Of a stretch of DNA of 44,178 bases, positions 17,172 through 25,771 are shown piece by piece. The stretch comes from Vibrio hepatarius. Its GTDB lineage: Bacteria > Pseudomonadota > Gammaproteobacteria > Enterobacterales > Vibrionaceae. The stretch covers positions 1 through 44,178 of the forward strand of contig NZ_JAATOO010000030.1 in NCBI RefSeq assembly GCF_011806575.1, given 5' to 3'. The position numbers and the translations under genes were made by a program. The number at the start of each line of letters is the position of its first letter. Position 1 is the stretch's first letter. Under the pieces are notes generated by a model. It was given only the letters and a program-made list of their open reading frames with translations. It was not told where the DNA came from and ran no database searches.

Positions 17172-17354
17172 ATGGACGGCTTAAACTTTGAAGAAATTAT
17201 GGAAATGGGCATGCCAAGATCTCGTGCCGCTCGCTCGAAACCAGTGAAACGTAAATGGCGAGAAATCGAGGCAATAAAAGATAGACAACGCCTCCAGCGC
17301 GAACTGAAAGAAATGGATATCGGATTCGAAGAACTGGAACAAATCGACTTTTAA
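17172..17354 (+). CDS. Small DUF3545-family protein
   Basis: 60-residue charged protein, starting MDGLNFEEIMEMG, with a basic middle (PRSRAARSKPVKRKWREIEA) and an acidic C-terminal helix (LKEMDIGFEELEQIDF). This is the composition and layout I recall for DUF3545, a small family in Vibrio and Shewanella. The N-terminal and C-terminal acidic ends around a basic centre suggest a helical nucleic-acid- or protein-binding peptide; that is inference. GAGG lies 6 bases before the ATG and a strong terminator follows 8 bases after the stop, so it is a stand-alone gene. Confidence 0.85.
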   Translation: MDGLNFEEIMEMGMPRSRAARSKPVKRKWREIEAIKDRQRLQRELKEMDIGFEELEQIDF

Positions 17355-17361
17355 ATGGATT

Positions 17362-17388
17362 AAAAAAGAGGCGTTACGCCTCTTTTTT
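17362..17388. terminator. Bidirectional terminator, DUF3545 and hemerythrin genes
   Basis: A perfect 12-bp stem (17362-17373 with 17377-17388) has a tta loop and A/T tails on both strands. Confidence 0.92.
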
Positions 17389-17410
17389 ATTAGCTAAATA
17401 GCCTGAACTA

Positions 17411-17962
17411 TTAAACGCATTCTTGTGCGTCTTGTCTGACTCGCTTCGCCAACTGCTGGTACTGCTCAGCGATTGTGTCACCAAACACCGGATCGTCTTC
17501 GTTAACGCTCCACATATCTTCCACCGCTTGCCAATCTTTGACCGTAAAGCTGCGTGTAATCAGCGGTAAGATCGACTGCTCTTCCATTTCGAGGTGGCGT
17601 CGCTGCGAATAAACAAACTCTTTCAACTGGCTGATAAAGATATCTTGCGGAACGATAGCATCGTTCAGGATCATATCTACCGTGTCTAAAAATGCATGGG
17701 TTTGAGTCGACAGCGTCTTATGTTCCAACTCTAGGTTTTCTATATCTTGCTGCTGGCCAAATTTATCTAAGTAGTATTGGTAAATGATATCTTCTTTAGG
17801 GTGATGTACCCGCTCTGAGTGATCCGATAGATAAGTCACTATTTCACGCAGCAACGAATAGTTAATTTGTTGCTCTTGTTCCAGCATAGCAATTTTCTGT
17901 TTCAACACGGCCAGCAAACGCACCATATAGCCGTGCTCACGTCTTATCCTTTCAATCATCAT
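17411..17962 (-). CDS. Hemerythrin HHE-domain protein
   Basis: 183-residue cytoplasmic protein built of helices with hemerythrin-type ligands: an EH pair near the N terminus (RREHGYM), HSERVHHPKED with several histidines, ELEHKTL, and RRHLEMEEQSILPLI with the typical H-x3-E motif. It probably binds a di-iron centre and senses or stores oxygen or NO, as in similar bacterial proteins; the exact role is unknown. The frame extends 6 codons further, but ATG at 17962 is chosen because AAGGAG lies 7 bases before it. It is convergent with the DUF3545 gene. Confidence 0.88.
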   Translation of the reverse strand: MMIERIRREHGYMVRLLAVLKQKIAMLEQEQQINYSLLREIVTYLSDHSERVHHPKEDIIYQYYLDKFGQQQDIENLELEHKTLSTQTHAFLDTVDMILNDAIVPQDIFISQLKEFVYSQRRHLEMEEQSILPLITRSFTVKDWQAVEDMWSVNEDDPVFGDTIAEQYQQLAKRVRQDAQECV

Positions 17963-18056
17963 AGCGTTTCTCCTTAACACCTATCTTTAACAAGTGTATA
18001 TGAGAATATCTAGGTTAGCTTTGATACTGCTCGAAAATTAGCCATACATTGTCATT

Positions 18057-18743
18057 TTACTGTGTTAGATCAAAAGGTAAGCGCCAGTCAATCGCGGTTT
18101 TTCCTTGGTTAACTAACAACTGGTTGGTTTGGGAAAAGTGTCGACAGCCAAGAAAACCACGGTGTGCAGATAATGGCGATGGGTGCGGTGCGCTTAACAC
18201 ATGGTGTTTATTGCGATCGATAAAGCGGCCTTTCTTTTGCGCATGAGCTCCCCAAAGCAGGAATATTACGCCGCTCTGATGTTGGTTGACCGCTTCAATC
18301 ACTCTGTCGGTGAACGTCTCCCATCCCGTTTTGGAGTGCGAGTGCGCTTTGCCTTGTTCAACCGTCAAAACGGTATTGAGCAACAGCACGCCCTGCTCTG
18401 CCCAACTTTGCAAGTAGCCGTGTGGCGGGATCTGAAACCCTTCAATATCCTGCGCAAGCTCTTTGTACATGTTGACCAGTGACGGCGGTGTTTTGATCCC
18501 GGGTAGAACAGAGAAACACAACCCGTGCGCTTGGTTAGGTCCGTGGTATGGATCTTGCCCTAGAATCACGACCTTTACATCACTAAACTCGGTAGCGCGA
18601 AAAGCGTTAAACACATCTTCTGCTGGCGGAAAAACCACTTTACCCGCAGCACGCTCTGCCGCTACGAAGTTCAGTGTTTGCTGGAAATAGTCCTGCTGTT
18701 TCTCTGCACCGATAACATCATGCCAAGTCAGTGACGAGTTCAT
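18057..18743 (-). CDS. ung: Uracil-DNA glycosylase
   Basis: Family 1 UDG that removes uracil from DNA at the first step of base-excision repair. 228 residues. The water-activating loop GQDPYHG contains D64, the DNA-intercalation motif is HPSPLSAHRG with H187, and LLLNTVLTV contains the uracil-specific Asn. AAGGAA precedes the ATG. It lies near nfo (endonuclease IV), the AP-site nuclease acting next in the same pathway, although the two are separated by 268 bp. Confidence 0.98.
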   Translation of the reverse strand: MNSSLTWHDVIGAEKQQDYFQQTLNFVAAERAAGKVVFPPAEDVFNAFRATEFSDVKVVILGQDPYHGPNQAHGLCFSVLPGIKTPPSLVNMYKELAQDIEGFQIPPHGYLQSWAEQGVLLLNTVLTVEQGKAHSHSKTGWETFTDRVIEAVNQHQSGVIFLLWGAHAQKKGRFIDRNKHHVLSAPHPSPLSAHRGFLGCRHFSQTNQLLVNQGKTAIDWRLPFDLTQ

Positions 18744-18828
18744 GCTCTGTTCCTTCTATTATATAGGGTCATAATTGCAAAACTGATTGTCGCAAAAAAG
18801 CCCCGTTAGAACAAAGCCCTGATTGTCA

Positions 18829-18948
18829 TTAATGTTTTTGTGGCGCTCGATGATGACCTTGTCCAGCGATATGGCGGTTAGGAACCGGTAAGCGGGTAAA
18901 CTTAGCCGCCATCGTTCTTGGCGTAATCGATTTTGGTGAAAAAGACAT
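18829..18948 (-). CDS. Possible small protein upstream of ung (39 aa)
   Basis: A 39-residue frame running from MSFSPKSITPRTMAAK through FTRLPVPNRHIAGQG to HRAPQKH. AGAGGATGCC lies directly before the ATG. The peptide is basic with several His, Pro and Arg. I do not recognise it. A 65-residue frame in another phase covers the same DNA (18759-18956) but has an unusual composition and its start overlaps this ribosome site. It may be real or only part of a long ung leader. Confidence 0.35.
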   Translation of the reverse strand: MSFSPKSITPRTMAAKFTRLPVPNRHIAGQGHHRAPQKH

Positions 18949-19011
18949 AGTGGCATCCTCTATTAGTTGTCCTGCAAACTACTATATGGAAGATTGATGC
19001 CACTTTTGTTA

Positions 19012-19902
19012 CTACTCGCTCTGTTTTGTTGACTCAAGATGGAAGCGACGTAACTGAGCAATCTCATCTTTCCAGATATCAGGCTCAATTGTTTCTAAGA
19101 TCAGCGGGATACCATCAAAACGAGCATCTTTAGCGATGTACTCAAAGCAATCCCACCCTATCTCACCTTTCCCTAAAGCATGGTGCCTATCGACCTTACT
19201 GCCAAGTAAAGATTTTGAGTCATTAATGTGCATTGCTCTGAGGTAGTGCATACCGACCACACGGTCAAACTCAGCGAATGTCTCCTCACACGCGTCAAAC
19301 GAGCGTAAATCATACCCCGCTGCAAACGTATGACAGGTATCTAAGCACACGCCCACACGCGCCTTGTCCTCTACTTGTTCAATGATTTCGGCTAAATGTT
19401 CAAACTTCCAACCCAAGTTTGTCCCCTGACCGGCGGTATTTTCAATCACAGCAACCACATCTGGCACGGCTTGATGCGCTAAGTTGATCGATTCGGCAAT
19501 TTTACTCAAGCACTCTTGTTCAGAGATCTTCTTTAAGTGGCTGCCTGGGTGAAAATTCAGTAGAGACAAACCAAGCTGCTGACAACGCTGCATTTCATCA
19601 ATAAACGCTTCTCTCGATTTATTGAGTTTTTCTTCTTCAGGCGCACCTAAATTAATCAAGTAAGAATCATGCGGAAGAATATGCTGTGATTGATACCCCA
19701 GCATCTGACAATTGGCTTTAAACGCACGAATCGTTTTCTCTTCCAACGGTTTGGCTGCCCATTGACGTTGGTTCTTAGTAAATAAAGCAAACGCGTTTGC
19801 TCCAATCTCTTTTGCTCGTAAAGGAGCTTGGTCAACACCACCAGCAGCGGATACGTGTGCGCCAATGAACTTACTTCCAGACGACTTTTCTAATACTGTC
19901 AT
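19012..19902 (-). CDS. nfo: Deoxyribonuclease IV (endonuclease IV)
   Basis: Zinc-dependent AP endonuclease that nicks 5' of abasic sites, 296 residues (E. coli 285). Typical family segments: FIGAHVSAAGGV, NAFALFTKNQRQW, LNFHPGSHL, ENTAGQG with its metal glutamate, VCLDTCHTFAAGYD with metal ligands, and HINDSK/DRHHALGKGEIG. The N terminus is about ten residues longer than in E. coli and the chosen ATG has only a weak ribosome site. It is divergent from grcA across a 325-bp regulatory region. Confidence 0.96.
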   Translation of the reverse strand: MTVLEKSSGSKFIGAHVSAAGGVDQAPLRAKEIGANAFALFTKNQRQWAAKPLEEKTIRAFKANCQMLGYQSQHILPHDSYLINLGAPEEEKLNKSREAFIDEMQRCQQLGLSLLNFHPGSHLKKISEQECLSKIAESINLAHQAVPDVVAVIENTAGQGTNLGWKFEHLAEIIEQVEDKARVGVCLDTCHTFAAGYDLRSFDACEETFAEFDRVVGMHYLRAMHINDSKSLLGSKVDRHHALGKGEIGWDCFEYIAKDARFDGIPLILETIEPDIWKDEIAQLRRFHLESTKQSE

Positions 19903-20227
19903 TTAATCACTTTACACTTTCAGCATACGAACCGAATTTCAGAGAGTTATCTTTTCCGATTCCTGTAATAACCGCATTTTGTAGTAAAATTACAACAAAA
20001 TGCATTTTTAAACAAAACTCTATATTGTCAAACAAACTGTAAAAACCCTGTTTTTAAAGCTTTTATTGATTTAACTCAACAAAATAACCATCGCAAAATT
20101 AATGTTTTTCGTTGTTAATTGACTTAAATCAATATGAGAGCGATGGTTATTCGCTATATAATACTCAGCTCGACGAAATTCGAAAGTTAACACCAATAAC
20201 ACCACAGTTGTGGACTAGGAGACAGTG
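19903..20227 (+). promoter_or_regulatory. nfo/grcA intergenic region with FNR-like control sites
   Basis: The region is AT-rich. Two FNR-like boxes each match 9 of 10 consensus bases: TTGATTTAACTCAA (20066-20079) and TTGACTTAAATCAA (20119-20132), with centres 53 bp apart. TATATAAT at 20155-20162 is the -10 region; with TATATA as the hexamer, +1 is near 20167 and the boxes are at -94.5 and -41.5. E. coli yfiD (grcA) has the same two-site layout. A perfect 12-bp inverted repeat lies at 20083-20094 and 20140-20151. Confidence 0.75.
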
Positions 20228-20605
20228 ATGATCCAAGGCATTCAAATTACTAAAGCAGCAAATGACCAACTGTTAAACTCTATTTGGCTACTTGATAGCG
20301 AAAAGAGCGAAGCACGTTGTGTTGCAGCTACAGCAGGTTACGAAGCAGACCAAGTCGTTGCAATCAACGACCTAGGTGAGTACGAAAGCCGCGAAGTGGC
20401 TATCGAAACTGCACCACGTATCGAAGGTGGTCAACACTTAAACGTTAACGTTTTAAAACGTGAAACACTTGAAGACGCTGTAGCAAACCCAGAGAAATAC
20501 CCGCAGCTAACTATTCGTGTATCTGGCTACGCAGTTCGCTTTAACTCGCTAACTCCAGAGCAACAACGCGACGTAATTGCTCGTACTTTTACTGAGACTC
20601 TATAA
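20228..20605 (+). CDS. grcA: Autonomous glycyl radical cofactor GrcA
   Basis: 125-residue spare part for pyruvate formate-lyase: it supplies a fresh glycyl-radical domain when the native one has been cleaved by oxygen. The C-terminal RVSGYAVRFNSL motif with radical glycine G100 is intact, and the whole protein aligns by eye with E. coli YfiD. A GTG immediately precedes, but the ATG at 20228 is better spaced from AGGAG (6 bases). It is a single-gene unit with its own terminator and a probable anaerobic (FNR) promoter. Confidence 0.97.
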   Translation: MIQGIQITKAANDQLLNSIWLLDSEKSEARCVAATAGYEADQVVAINDLGEYESREVAIETAPRIEGGQHLNVNVLKRETLEDAVANPEKYPQLTIRVSGYAVRFNSLTPEQQRDVIARTFTETL

Positions 20606-20625
20606 GCTTTAAGCTAGATTCTAAC

Positions 20626-20654
20626 AAAAGCGGCGCTCTAACAGCGCCGCTTTT
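20626..20654 (+). terminator. grcA terminator
   Basis: A perfect 12-bp GC-rich stem (20626-20637 with 20643-20654), loop ctaac, is followed by further T residues. Confidence 0.93.
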
Positions 20655-20740
20655 TTGTCTCTTCTCAAATAGACCTTGGTGCATAACGACAACAAATCCG
20701 TTAAATTAAGTCACCTATTCCTCATATTCATTGGTTTATT

Positions 20741-21601
20741 ATGCTATTGGAAGGCATTGAGACCTTATTGGTATTAAGTAAAGCAAAAACCATGAGCCGC
20801 ACTGGCAGTCTGCTTTACATCAGCCAATCAGCGGTCAGTAAACGGGTAGCGAACTTAGAAAAACGCTTAGGCAAGAAACTGATCGTTCCGGAGGGACGAA
20901 ATGTTCAGCTCACTCAAGAAGCAATTAACCTTATCGAGAGTATCGGGCCGACCTTCAATGAACTTCGTGGGCTCATTTATGAGCAACAATCGGTCGTAGA
21001 AAGCAGCGTCATTAAACTCGATTGCTCAGAAACACTCGTCGCTGGATATTTGGCAGGAGTGCTAGGCCAGCGTTATCGACAAGACCCATACCTTGTCATC
21101 ACGACTAACCACACACCACGAATTGTTGAACACGTGCAATCTGGCAAAGCGCAACTTGGTATCTGTGCGGGTTACTTACCAAATCATCATAACTTGATGA
21201 CGTTCCATTTATTGGATGAGCCATTCAGTATTGTTTACAGTCAACCGCTTACTGAACTGCCCAGCACCATCATTACGAATGACCTCAATAACCCAGCCAA
21301 CACCTATCAGCTCGCAATTCTGAACAAGCTCAACATGCAACCAATAATGGAGATGGACTCTTACTCGGCTGCCGCTCAGTTAGCATTGTCGGGCATCGCT
21401 CCTGCGCTAGTGCCACTCTCGGTAATCAAAACGCTAAAAATCGACGCTAAGTACTGCCATCATTTTGAGCAGCTCAAACCGCTCTATCGTCCGATTCATA
21501 TCTGCTTGCGACCGTCGAGCTATCGAAACGAGCGAATCAAAACATTGATAGAATCCATTGTTGATGCTGTTCCCAAAGTAGCTTCAGAGCCATTAGCATA
21601 G
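20741..21601 (+). CDS. LysR-family transcriptional regulator
   Basis: 286-residue LysR-type regulator: an N-terminal winged helix-turn-helix at about 1-60 (SRTGSLLYISQSAVSKRVANLEKRLG pattern, SQSAVSKRV being the recognition helix) followed by a substrate-binding-like effector domain at about 90-280. The effector is not identifiable. The ATG has no strong ribosome site, but the LLEGIETLLVLSKAKT start fits the family. Its last 65 bases overlap the end of the opposite-strand TSUP gene, which may be its target or a neighbour by chance. LysR genes usually regulate adjacent divergent genes, which is not the case here. Confidence 0.92.
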   Translation: MLLEGIETLLVLSKAKTMSRTGSLLYISQSAVSKRVANLEKRLGKKLIVPEGRNVQLTQEAINLIESIGPTFNELRGLIYEQQSVVESSVIKLDCSETLVAGYLAGVLGQRYRQDPYLVITTNHTPRIVEHVQSGKAQLGICAGYLPNHHNLMTFHLLDEPFSIVYSQPLTELPSTIITNDLNNPANTYQLAILNKLNMQPIMEMDSYSAAAQLALSGIAPALVPLSVIKTLKIDAKYCHHFEQLKPLYRPIHICLRPSSYRNERIKTLIESIVDAVPKVASEPLA

Positions 21602-22316
21602 ACATAGTGATCACCAAAGGGCGAATCCACTTCTGTCCTTTGGTCACGACCACTTTAGCACCAAGCCTTGCACCGATAAAACCACCAACCGCCATCACTA
21701 GGCCCAACCCCCAAATCGGTAATCCCGCCAGTACGAAGAACAGCAGTGCGGCGATATTGGAAGTAAAGTTGAGCACCTTAGTTCGAGCCGTCGCTTCAAC
21801 CAAACCAAAATGACCCAACGCGACAAAACAGACCGTAAAGATAGAGCCTGTCCCAGGACCAAAGAAGCCATCATAAAAGCCGATCCCGCCCCCGACAGAG
21901 AATGCAAACAGCGCTTCTGGCATTTTTGTTTTGCCCTCTGTCTGAGTCGTTTTTGGCATCAATAGAAAGTAAACAGAAATAGCGATCAATAAAATAGGGA
22001 TCAAGCTGGTGAGAATGCCAGCATCAATGTACTGCACCGCTTCTGCGCCCACGGCAGAACCAACGAAGGTACAAGCGATCGCTAAACGCATCTCTTTTAG
22101 GCTGACAATGCCATTGCGGATAAAGTACCAGCTGGCAGAAAAGCTGCCGAATGAGCTTTGCAACTTATTGGTCGCCAACGCCTGAGTCGGTGGCACGCCT
22201 GCGGCAAGTAACGCGGGCAGCGTCAATAAGCCTCCACCACCAGCCATAGCGTCAATGAATCCCGCCGCAGAGGCGACAATAAACAGTATGCTAAGAAGCT
22301 CAAAAGATAGTTCCAT
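21537..22316 (-). CDS. TSUP-family membrane exporter (TauE/SafE, YfcA-like)
   Basis: Hydrophobic 259-residue protein with about 7-8 membrane segments and the two family repeats: AAGFIDAMAGGGGLLTLPALL near the N terminus and GGGIGFYDGFFGPGTGS near the middle (TauE/SafE or DUF81 signature). Members export sulfite, sulfoacetate or related organic anions; the substrate here cannot be read from sequence. It most resembles the YfcA subgroup. Only a weak ribosome site precedes the ATG. The stop lies inside the final codons of the convergent LysR gene. Confidence 0.9.
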   Translation of the reverse strand: MELSFELLSILFIVASAAGFIDAMAGGGGLLTLPALLAAGVPPTQALATNKLQSSFGSFSASWYFIRNGIVSLKEMRLAIACTFVGSAVGAEAVQYIDAGILTSLIPILLIAISVYFLLMPKTTQTEGKTKMPEALFAFSVGGGIGFYDGFFGPGTGSIFTVCFVALGHFGLVEATARTKVLNFTSNIAALLFFVLAGLPIWGLGLVMAVGGFIGARLGAKVVVTKGQKWIRPLVITMSMLMALKLLWEQHQQWILSMF

Positions 22317-22454
22317 AGTATTTCAAACACTTATAACTCGATTGCTATACGTTACCACCGAGCAAATAATTGAGTTAACGAAAGCTTCGATTACAACCTA
22401 TTCCTAAAATTCAACAATCTGTATGTATTCGAGTTCAACGAACAAGCAGAGATA

Positions 22455-22479
22455 AAAAAGCCCGCTCTATAGAGCGGGC
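22455..22479 (-). terminator. carB terminator
   Basis: On the minus strand the 9-bp stem GCCCGCTCT / AGAGCGGGC (22460-22468, 22471-22479) is followed by TTTTTTATC. A second 8-bp hairpin, ggtaaacc tga ggtttacc (22493-22511), lies between it and the carB stop. Confidence 0.88.
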
Positions 22480-22524
22480 AATGAGGTTGTCAGGTAAACC
22501 TGAGGTTTACCGATTTGTTATTCG

Positions 22525-25500
22525 TTACGCTAAGCTTGCTTTCACTTTTGCGTGCAGCTCTTGTACCGAAGTTACTGACGCTTTTGCATCTGCTGCGTGA
22601 GACATACATGTTGCGAACGCTGCGTTCAACGTTGTGGTGTAGTTCACTTTCTCAGCCAATGCGCCGCGACGTAGCACTTTCGAGTCTTCAATCGCTTGAC
22701 GACCTGCTGCCGTGTTAACGATGTAGGTGTACTCATTGTTCTTGATACGGTCAAGAATGTGAGGACGACCTTCGTGTACTTTGTTCACTAGACGAGGGTT
22801 GATACCCGCTTCACCTAGAATCACCGCGGTACCGTGTGTCGCATCCAACTGATAGCCAAGCTTCACTAGCTTAGACGCTAGGTCAACCACACGCTCTTTG
22901 TCGCCTTCGCGAACTGACAGTAGCGCACGACCACCTTCAGGGTAAATCGCACCACAACCAAGTTCCGCTTTCGCGTAAGCTTCAGCGAACGTCGTGCCCA
23001 CACCCATTACTTCACCCGTTGAGCGCATTTCTGGGCCCAATAGTGGGTCAACACCAGGGAATTTGTTGAATGGAAGCACGACTTCTTTCACTGAGTAGTA
23101 AGGAGGAATAATCTCTTTAGTGAAACCTTGAGATTCCAGAGACTGACCAGCCATTACACGTGCTGCAATTTTCGCTAGTGGTGCACCGGTCGCTTTTGAT
23201 ACGAACGGAACGGTACGTGCAGCTCGAGGGTTCACTTCGATTAGGTACACTTCGTTGTCTTTCACAGCAAACTGCGTGTTCATCAGACCGCGTACACCAA
23301 GTTCGAACGCTAGCTTCTCAACTTGCTCACGCATCTTATCTTGGATTTCCTGGCTTAGCGTGTAAGCAGGAAGCGAACATGCTGAGTCGCCTGAGTGAAC
23401 ACCCGCTTGCTCGATGTGCTCCATGATACCGCCGATAACGACGCGCTCACCGTCACAGATAGCATCGATGTCGACTTCCGTCGCGTCATCCAAGAAACGG
23501 TCTAGTAGTACTGGTGATTCGTTTGATACGCTAACCGCTTCGTTGAAGTAGCGACGTAGGTCTTGCTCATCGTATACGATTTCCATCGCACGACCACCCA
23601 ACACGTAAGATGGACGAACAACCAATGGGAAGCCAATTTCTTTCGACTTCTCTACCGCTTGCTCCATTGCTGTTACAGTAGCGTTTTGTGGCTGTAGAAG
23701 GCCTAGACGCTCAACTGCTGCTTGGAAACGCTCACGGTCTTCCGCGCGGTCAATCGCGTCAGGGCTTGTACCAATGATTGGCACGCCAGCCGCTTCTAGT
23801 GCGCGAGCCAGTTTAAGTGGTGTTTGACCACCGTACTGAACAATCACACCTTTTGGCTTTTCAACGCGCGCGATAGACAGTACATCTTCCAGAGTAACTG
23901 GTTCGAAGTACAGACGGTCAGACGTATCGTAGTCTGTTGATACCGTTTCTGGGTTACAGTTCACCATGATGGTTTCGTAACCGTCTTCGCGTAGCGCTAG
24001 TGACGCGTGTACACAACAGTAGTCGAATTCGATACCTTGACCGATACGGTTTGGACCACCGCCCAATACCATGATCTTGTCTTTGTCTGTAGGCTGCGCT
24101 TCACATTCGTCATCGTAAGATGAGTACATGTAAGCCGTGTCAGAAGAGAACTCAGCCGCACACGTATCCACACGTTTGTAAACTGGGTGGATGTCGTACT
24201 GGTCGCGCATACGACGAATTTCGCTTTCAGCCACACCAAGTAGTTTAGATAGACGAGCATCAGAGAAACCTTTGCGCTTCATCAGGCGAAGTACGTCTTG
24301 AGTTAGACCAGCGAAACCGCCCGCTTTTACTTGCTCTTCCAGTTTCACTATTTCTTCAATTTGAACTAGGAACCAGCGGTCAATTTGCGTTAGGTTGAAT
24401 ACACCATCTACTGACATACCCGCACGGAAAGCGTCTGCGATGTACCAAATACGCTCCGCGCCTGCTTCTTTCAGCTCGTGGCGAATCGTAGTGAGTGCAT
24501 CTGGTGCTTCTAGGTCAACCATTTCATCAAAGCCAGTTGCGCCAACTTCTAGGCCGCGCAGTGCTTTGTGAAGAGATTCTTGTTGGTTACGACCAATCGC
24601 CATCACCTCACCTACCGACTTCATCTGTGTTGTCAGACGGTCGTTTGCACCCGCAAATTTCTCGAAGTTAAAGCGAGGAATCTTAGTCACAACGTAGTCG
24701 ATAGTTGGTTCAAATGATGCTGGTGTTGCGCCACCTGTGATGTCGTTTTGTAGCTCATCCAGAGTGAAGCCAACCGCCAGTTTCGCTGCAATCTTCGCGA
24801 TTGGGAAACCTGTTGCTTTTGACGCTAGAGCAGAAGAGCGAGATACACGTGGGTTCATCTCGATGATAACCATACGGCCATCTTTCGGGTTGATACCAAA
24901 CTGTACGTTAGAGCCACCCGTTTCAACGCCGATTTCACGTAGAACCGCTAGCGATGCGTTACGCATTAGCTGGTATTCTTTGTCAGTCAGTGTTTGTGCT
25001 GGTGCAACTGTGATTGAGTCACCCGTGTGGATGCCCATTGGGTCGAAGTTCTCGATTGAACATACGATGATACAGTTGTCCGCTTTGTCGCGAACCACTT
25101 CCATTTCGTACTCTTTCCAACCGATTAGCGATTCGTCGATAAGCAGTTCGTTGGTCGGCGATAGGTCCAGACCACGACGACAGATTTCTTCGAACTCTTC
25201 TTTGTTGTACGCAATACCGCCACCCGTACCACCCATGGTGAACGATGGACGGATGATACAAGGGAAGCCAACCATGTCTAAAACTTTGTAAGCTTCTTCC
25301 ATCGTCTTCGCGGTATCAGCACGAGGACACTCAAGGCCGATAGACTTCATCGCTTTATCAAAACGAGAACGGTCTTCTGCTTTATCAATCGCGTCAGCCG
25401 TTGCGCCAATCATCTCTACGCCGAACTCTGCAAGAACGCCGTGCTTCTCTAGATCAAGCGCACAGTTAAGCGCTGTCTGGCCACCCATTGTTGGCAGAAC

Positions 25501-25755
25501 TGCGTCTGGACGTTCTTTCTCGATGATCTTGCGAACAACTTCCCACTGGATTGGCTCGATGTATGTCGCATCAGCCATTTCAGGGTCAGTCATGATGGTT
25601 GCTGGGTTAGAGTTAACCAAGATGACTCGGTAGCCTTCTTCACGAAGAGCTTTACACGCTTGTGCGCCAGAGTAGTCAAACTCACATGCCTGACCGATAA
25701 CAATCGGACCAGCACCAAGAATTAGAATACTTTGAATGTCAGTACGTTTTGGCAT
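22525..25755 (-). CDS. carB: Carbamoyl-phosphate synthase large subunit
   Basis: 1076 residues, the normal length. It makes carbamoyl phosphate from bicarbonate, ATP and ammonia supplied by CarA, feeding arginine and pyrimidine synthesis. The internal duplication is clear: LILGAGPIVIGQACEFDYSG at the N terminus is echoed by VLGGGPNRIGQGIEFDY at about 560, each starting an ATP-grasp half. RPSFTMGGTGGG and RPSYVLGGRAME are the matching ATP loops. The last 140 residues are the MGS-like allosteric domain. It follows carA with a 16-bp gap, so the two are co-transcribed. Confidence 0.98.
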   Translation of the reverse strand: MPKRTDIQSILILGAGPIVIGQACEFDYSGAQACKALREEGYRVILVNSNPATIMTDPEMADATYIEPIQWEVVRKIIEKERPDAVLPTMGGQTALNCALDLEKHGVLAEFGVEMIGATADAIDKAEDRSRFDKAMKSIGLECPRADTAKTMEEAYKVLDMVGFPCIIRPSFTMGGTGGGIAYNKEEFEEICRRGLDLSPTNELLIDESLIGWKEYEMEVVRDKADNCIIVCSIENFDPMGIHTGDSITVAPAQTLTDKEYQLMRNASLAVLREIGVETGGSNVQFGINPKDGRMVIIEMNPRVSRSSALASKATGFPIAKIAAKLAVGFTLDELQNDITGGATPASFEPTIDYVVTKIPRFNFEKFAGANDRLTTQMKSVGEVMAIGRNQQESLHKALRGLEVGATGFDEMVDLEAPDALTTIRHELKEAGAERIWYIADAFRAGMSVDGVFNLTQIDRWFLVQIEEIVKLEEQVKAGGFAGLTQDVLRLMKRKGFSDARLSKLLGVAESEIRRMRDQYDIHPVYKRVDTCAAEFSSDTAYMYSSYDDECEAQPTDKDKIMVLGGGPNRIGQGIEFDYCCVHASLALREDGYETIMVNCNPETVSTDYDTSDRLYFEPVTLEDVLSIARVEKPKGVIVQYGGQTPLKLARALEAAGVPIIGTSPDAIDRAEDRERFQAAVERLGLLQPQNATVTAMEQAVEKSKEIGFPLVVRPSYVLGGRAMEIVYDEQDLRRYFNEAVSVSNESPVLLDRFLDDATEVDIDAICDGERVVIGGIMEHIEQAGVHSGDSACSLPAYTLSQEIQDKMREQVEKLAFELGVRGLMNTQFAVKDNEVYLIEVNPRAARTVPFVSKATGAPLAKIAARVMAGQSLESQGFTKEIIPPYYSVKEVVLPFNKFPGVDPLLGPEMRSTGEVMGVGTTFAEAYAKAELGCGAIYPEGGRALLSVREGDKERVVDLASKLVKLGYQLDATHGTAVILGEAGINPRLVNKVHEGRPHILDRIKNNEYTYIVNTAAGRQAIEDSKVLRRGALAEKVNYTTTLNAAFATCMSHAADAKASVTSVQELHAKVKASLA

Positions 25756-25771
25756 TATCTACTACTCCGAA

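Noticed and set aside
18785..18815. Terminator near the start of ung
   Set aside because: GGGCTTT and GGGGCTTT are direct, not inverted, repeats on the minus strand and do not form a stem.
18759..18956. 65-codon frame upstream of ung
   Set aside because: Composition rich in Leu/Arg/Asn with no recognisable pattern; the 39-codon frame over the same DNA has the better ribosome site.
24737..25291. 184-codon open frame antisense to carB
   Set aside because: It lies fully inside the highly conserved carB gene on the other strand, and its Ser/Pro/Ile-rich composition is that of a shadow frame.
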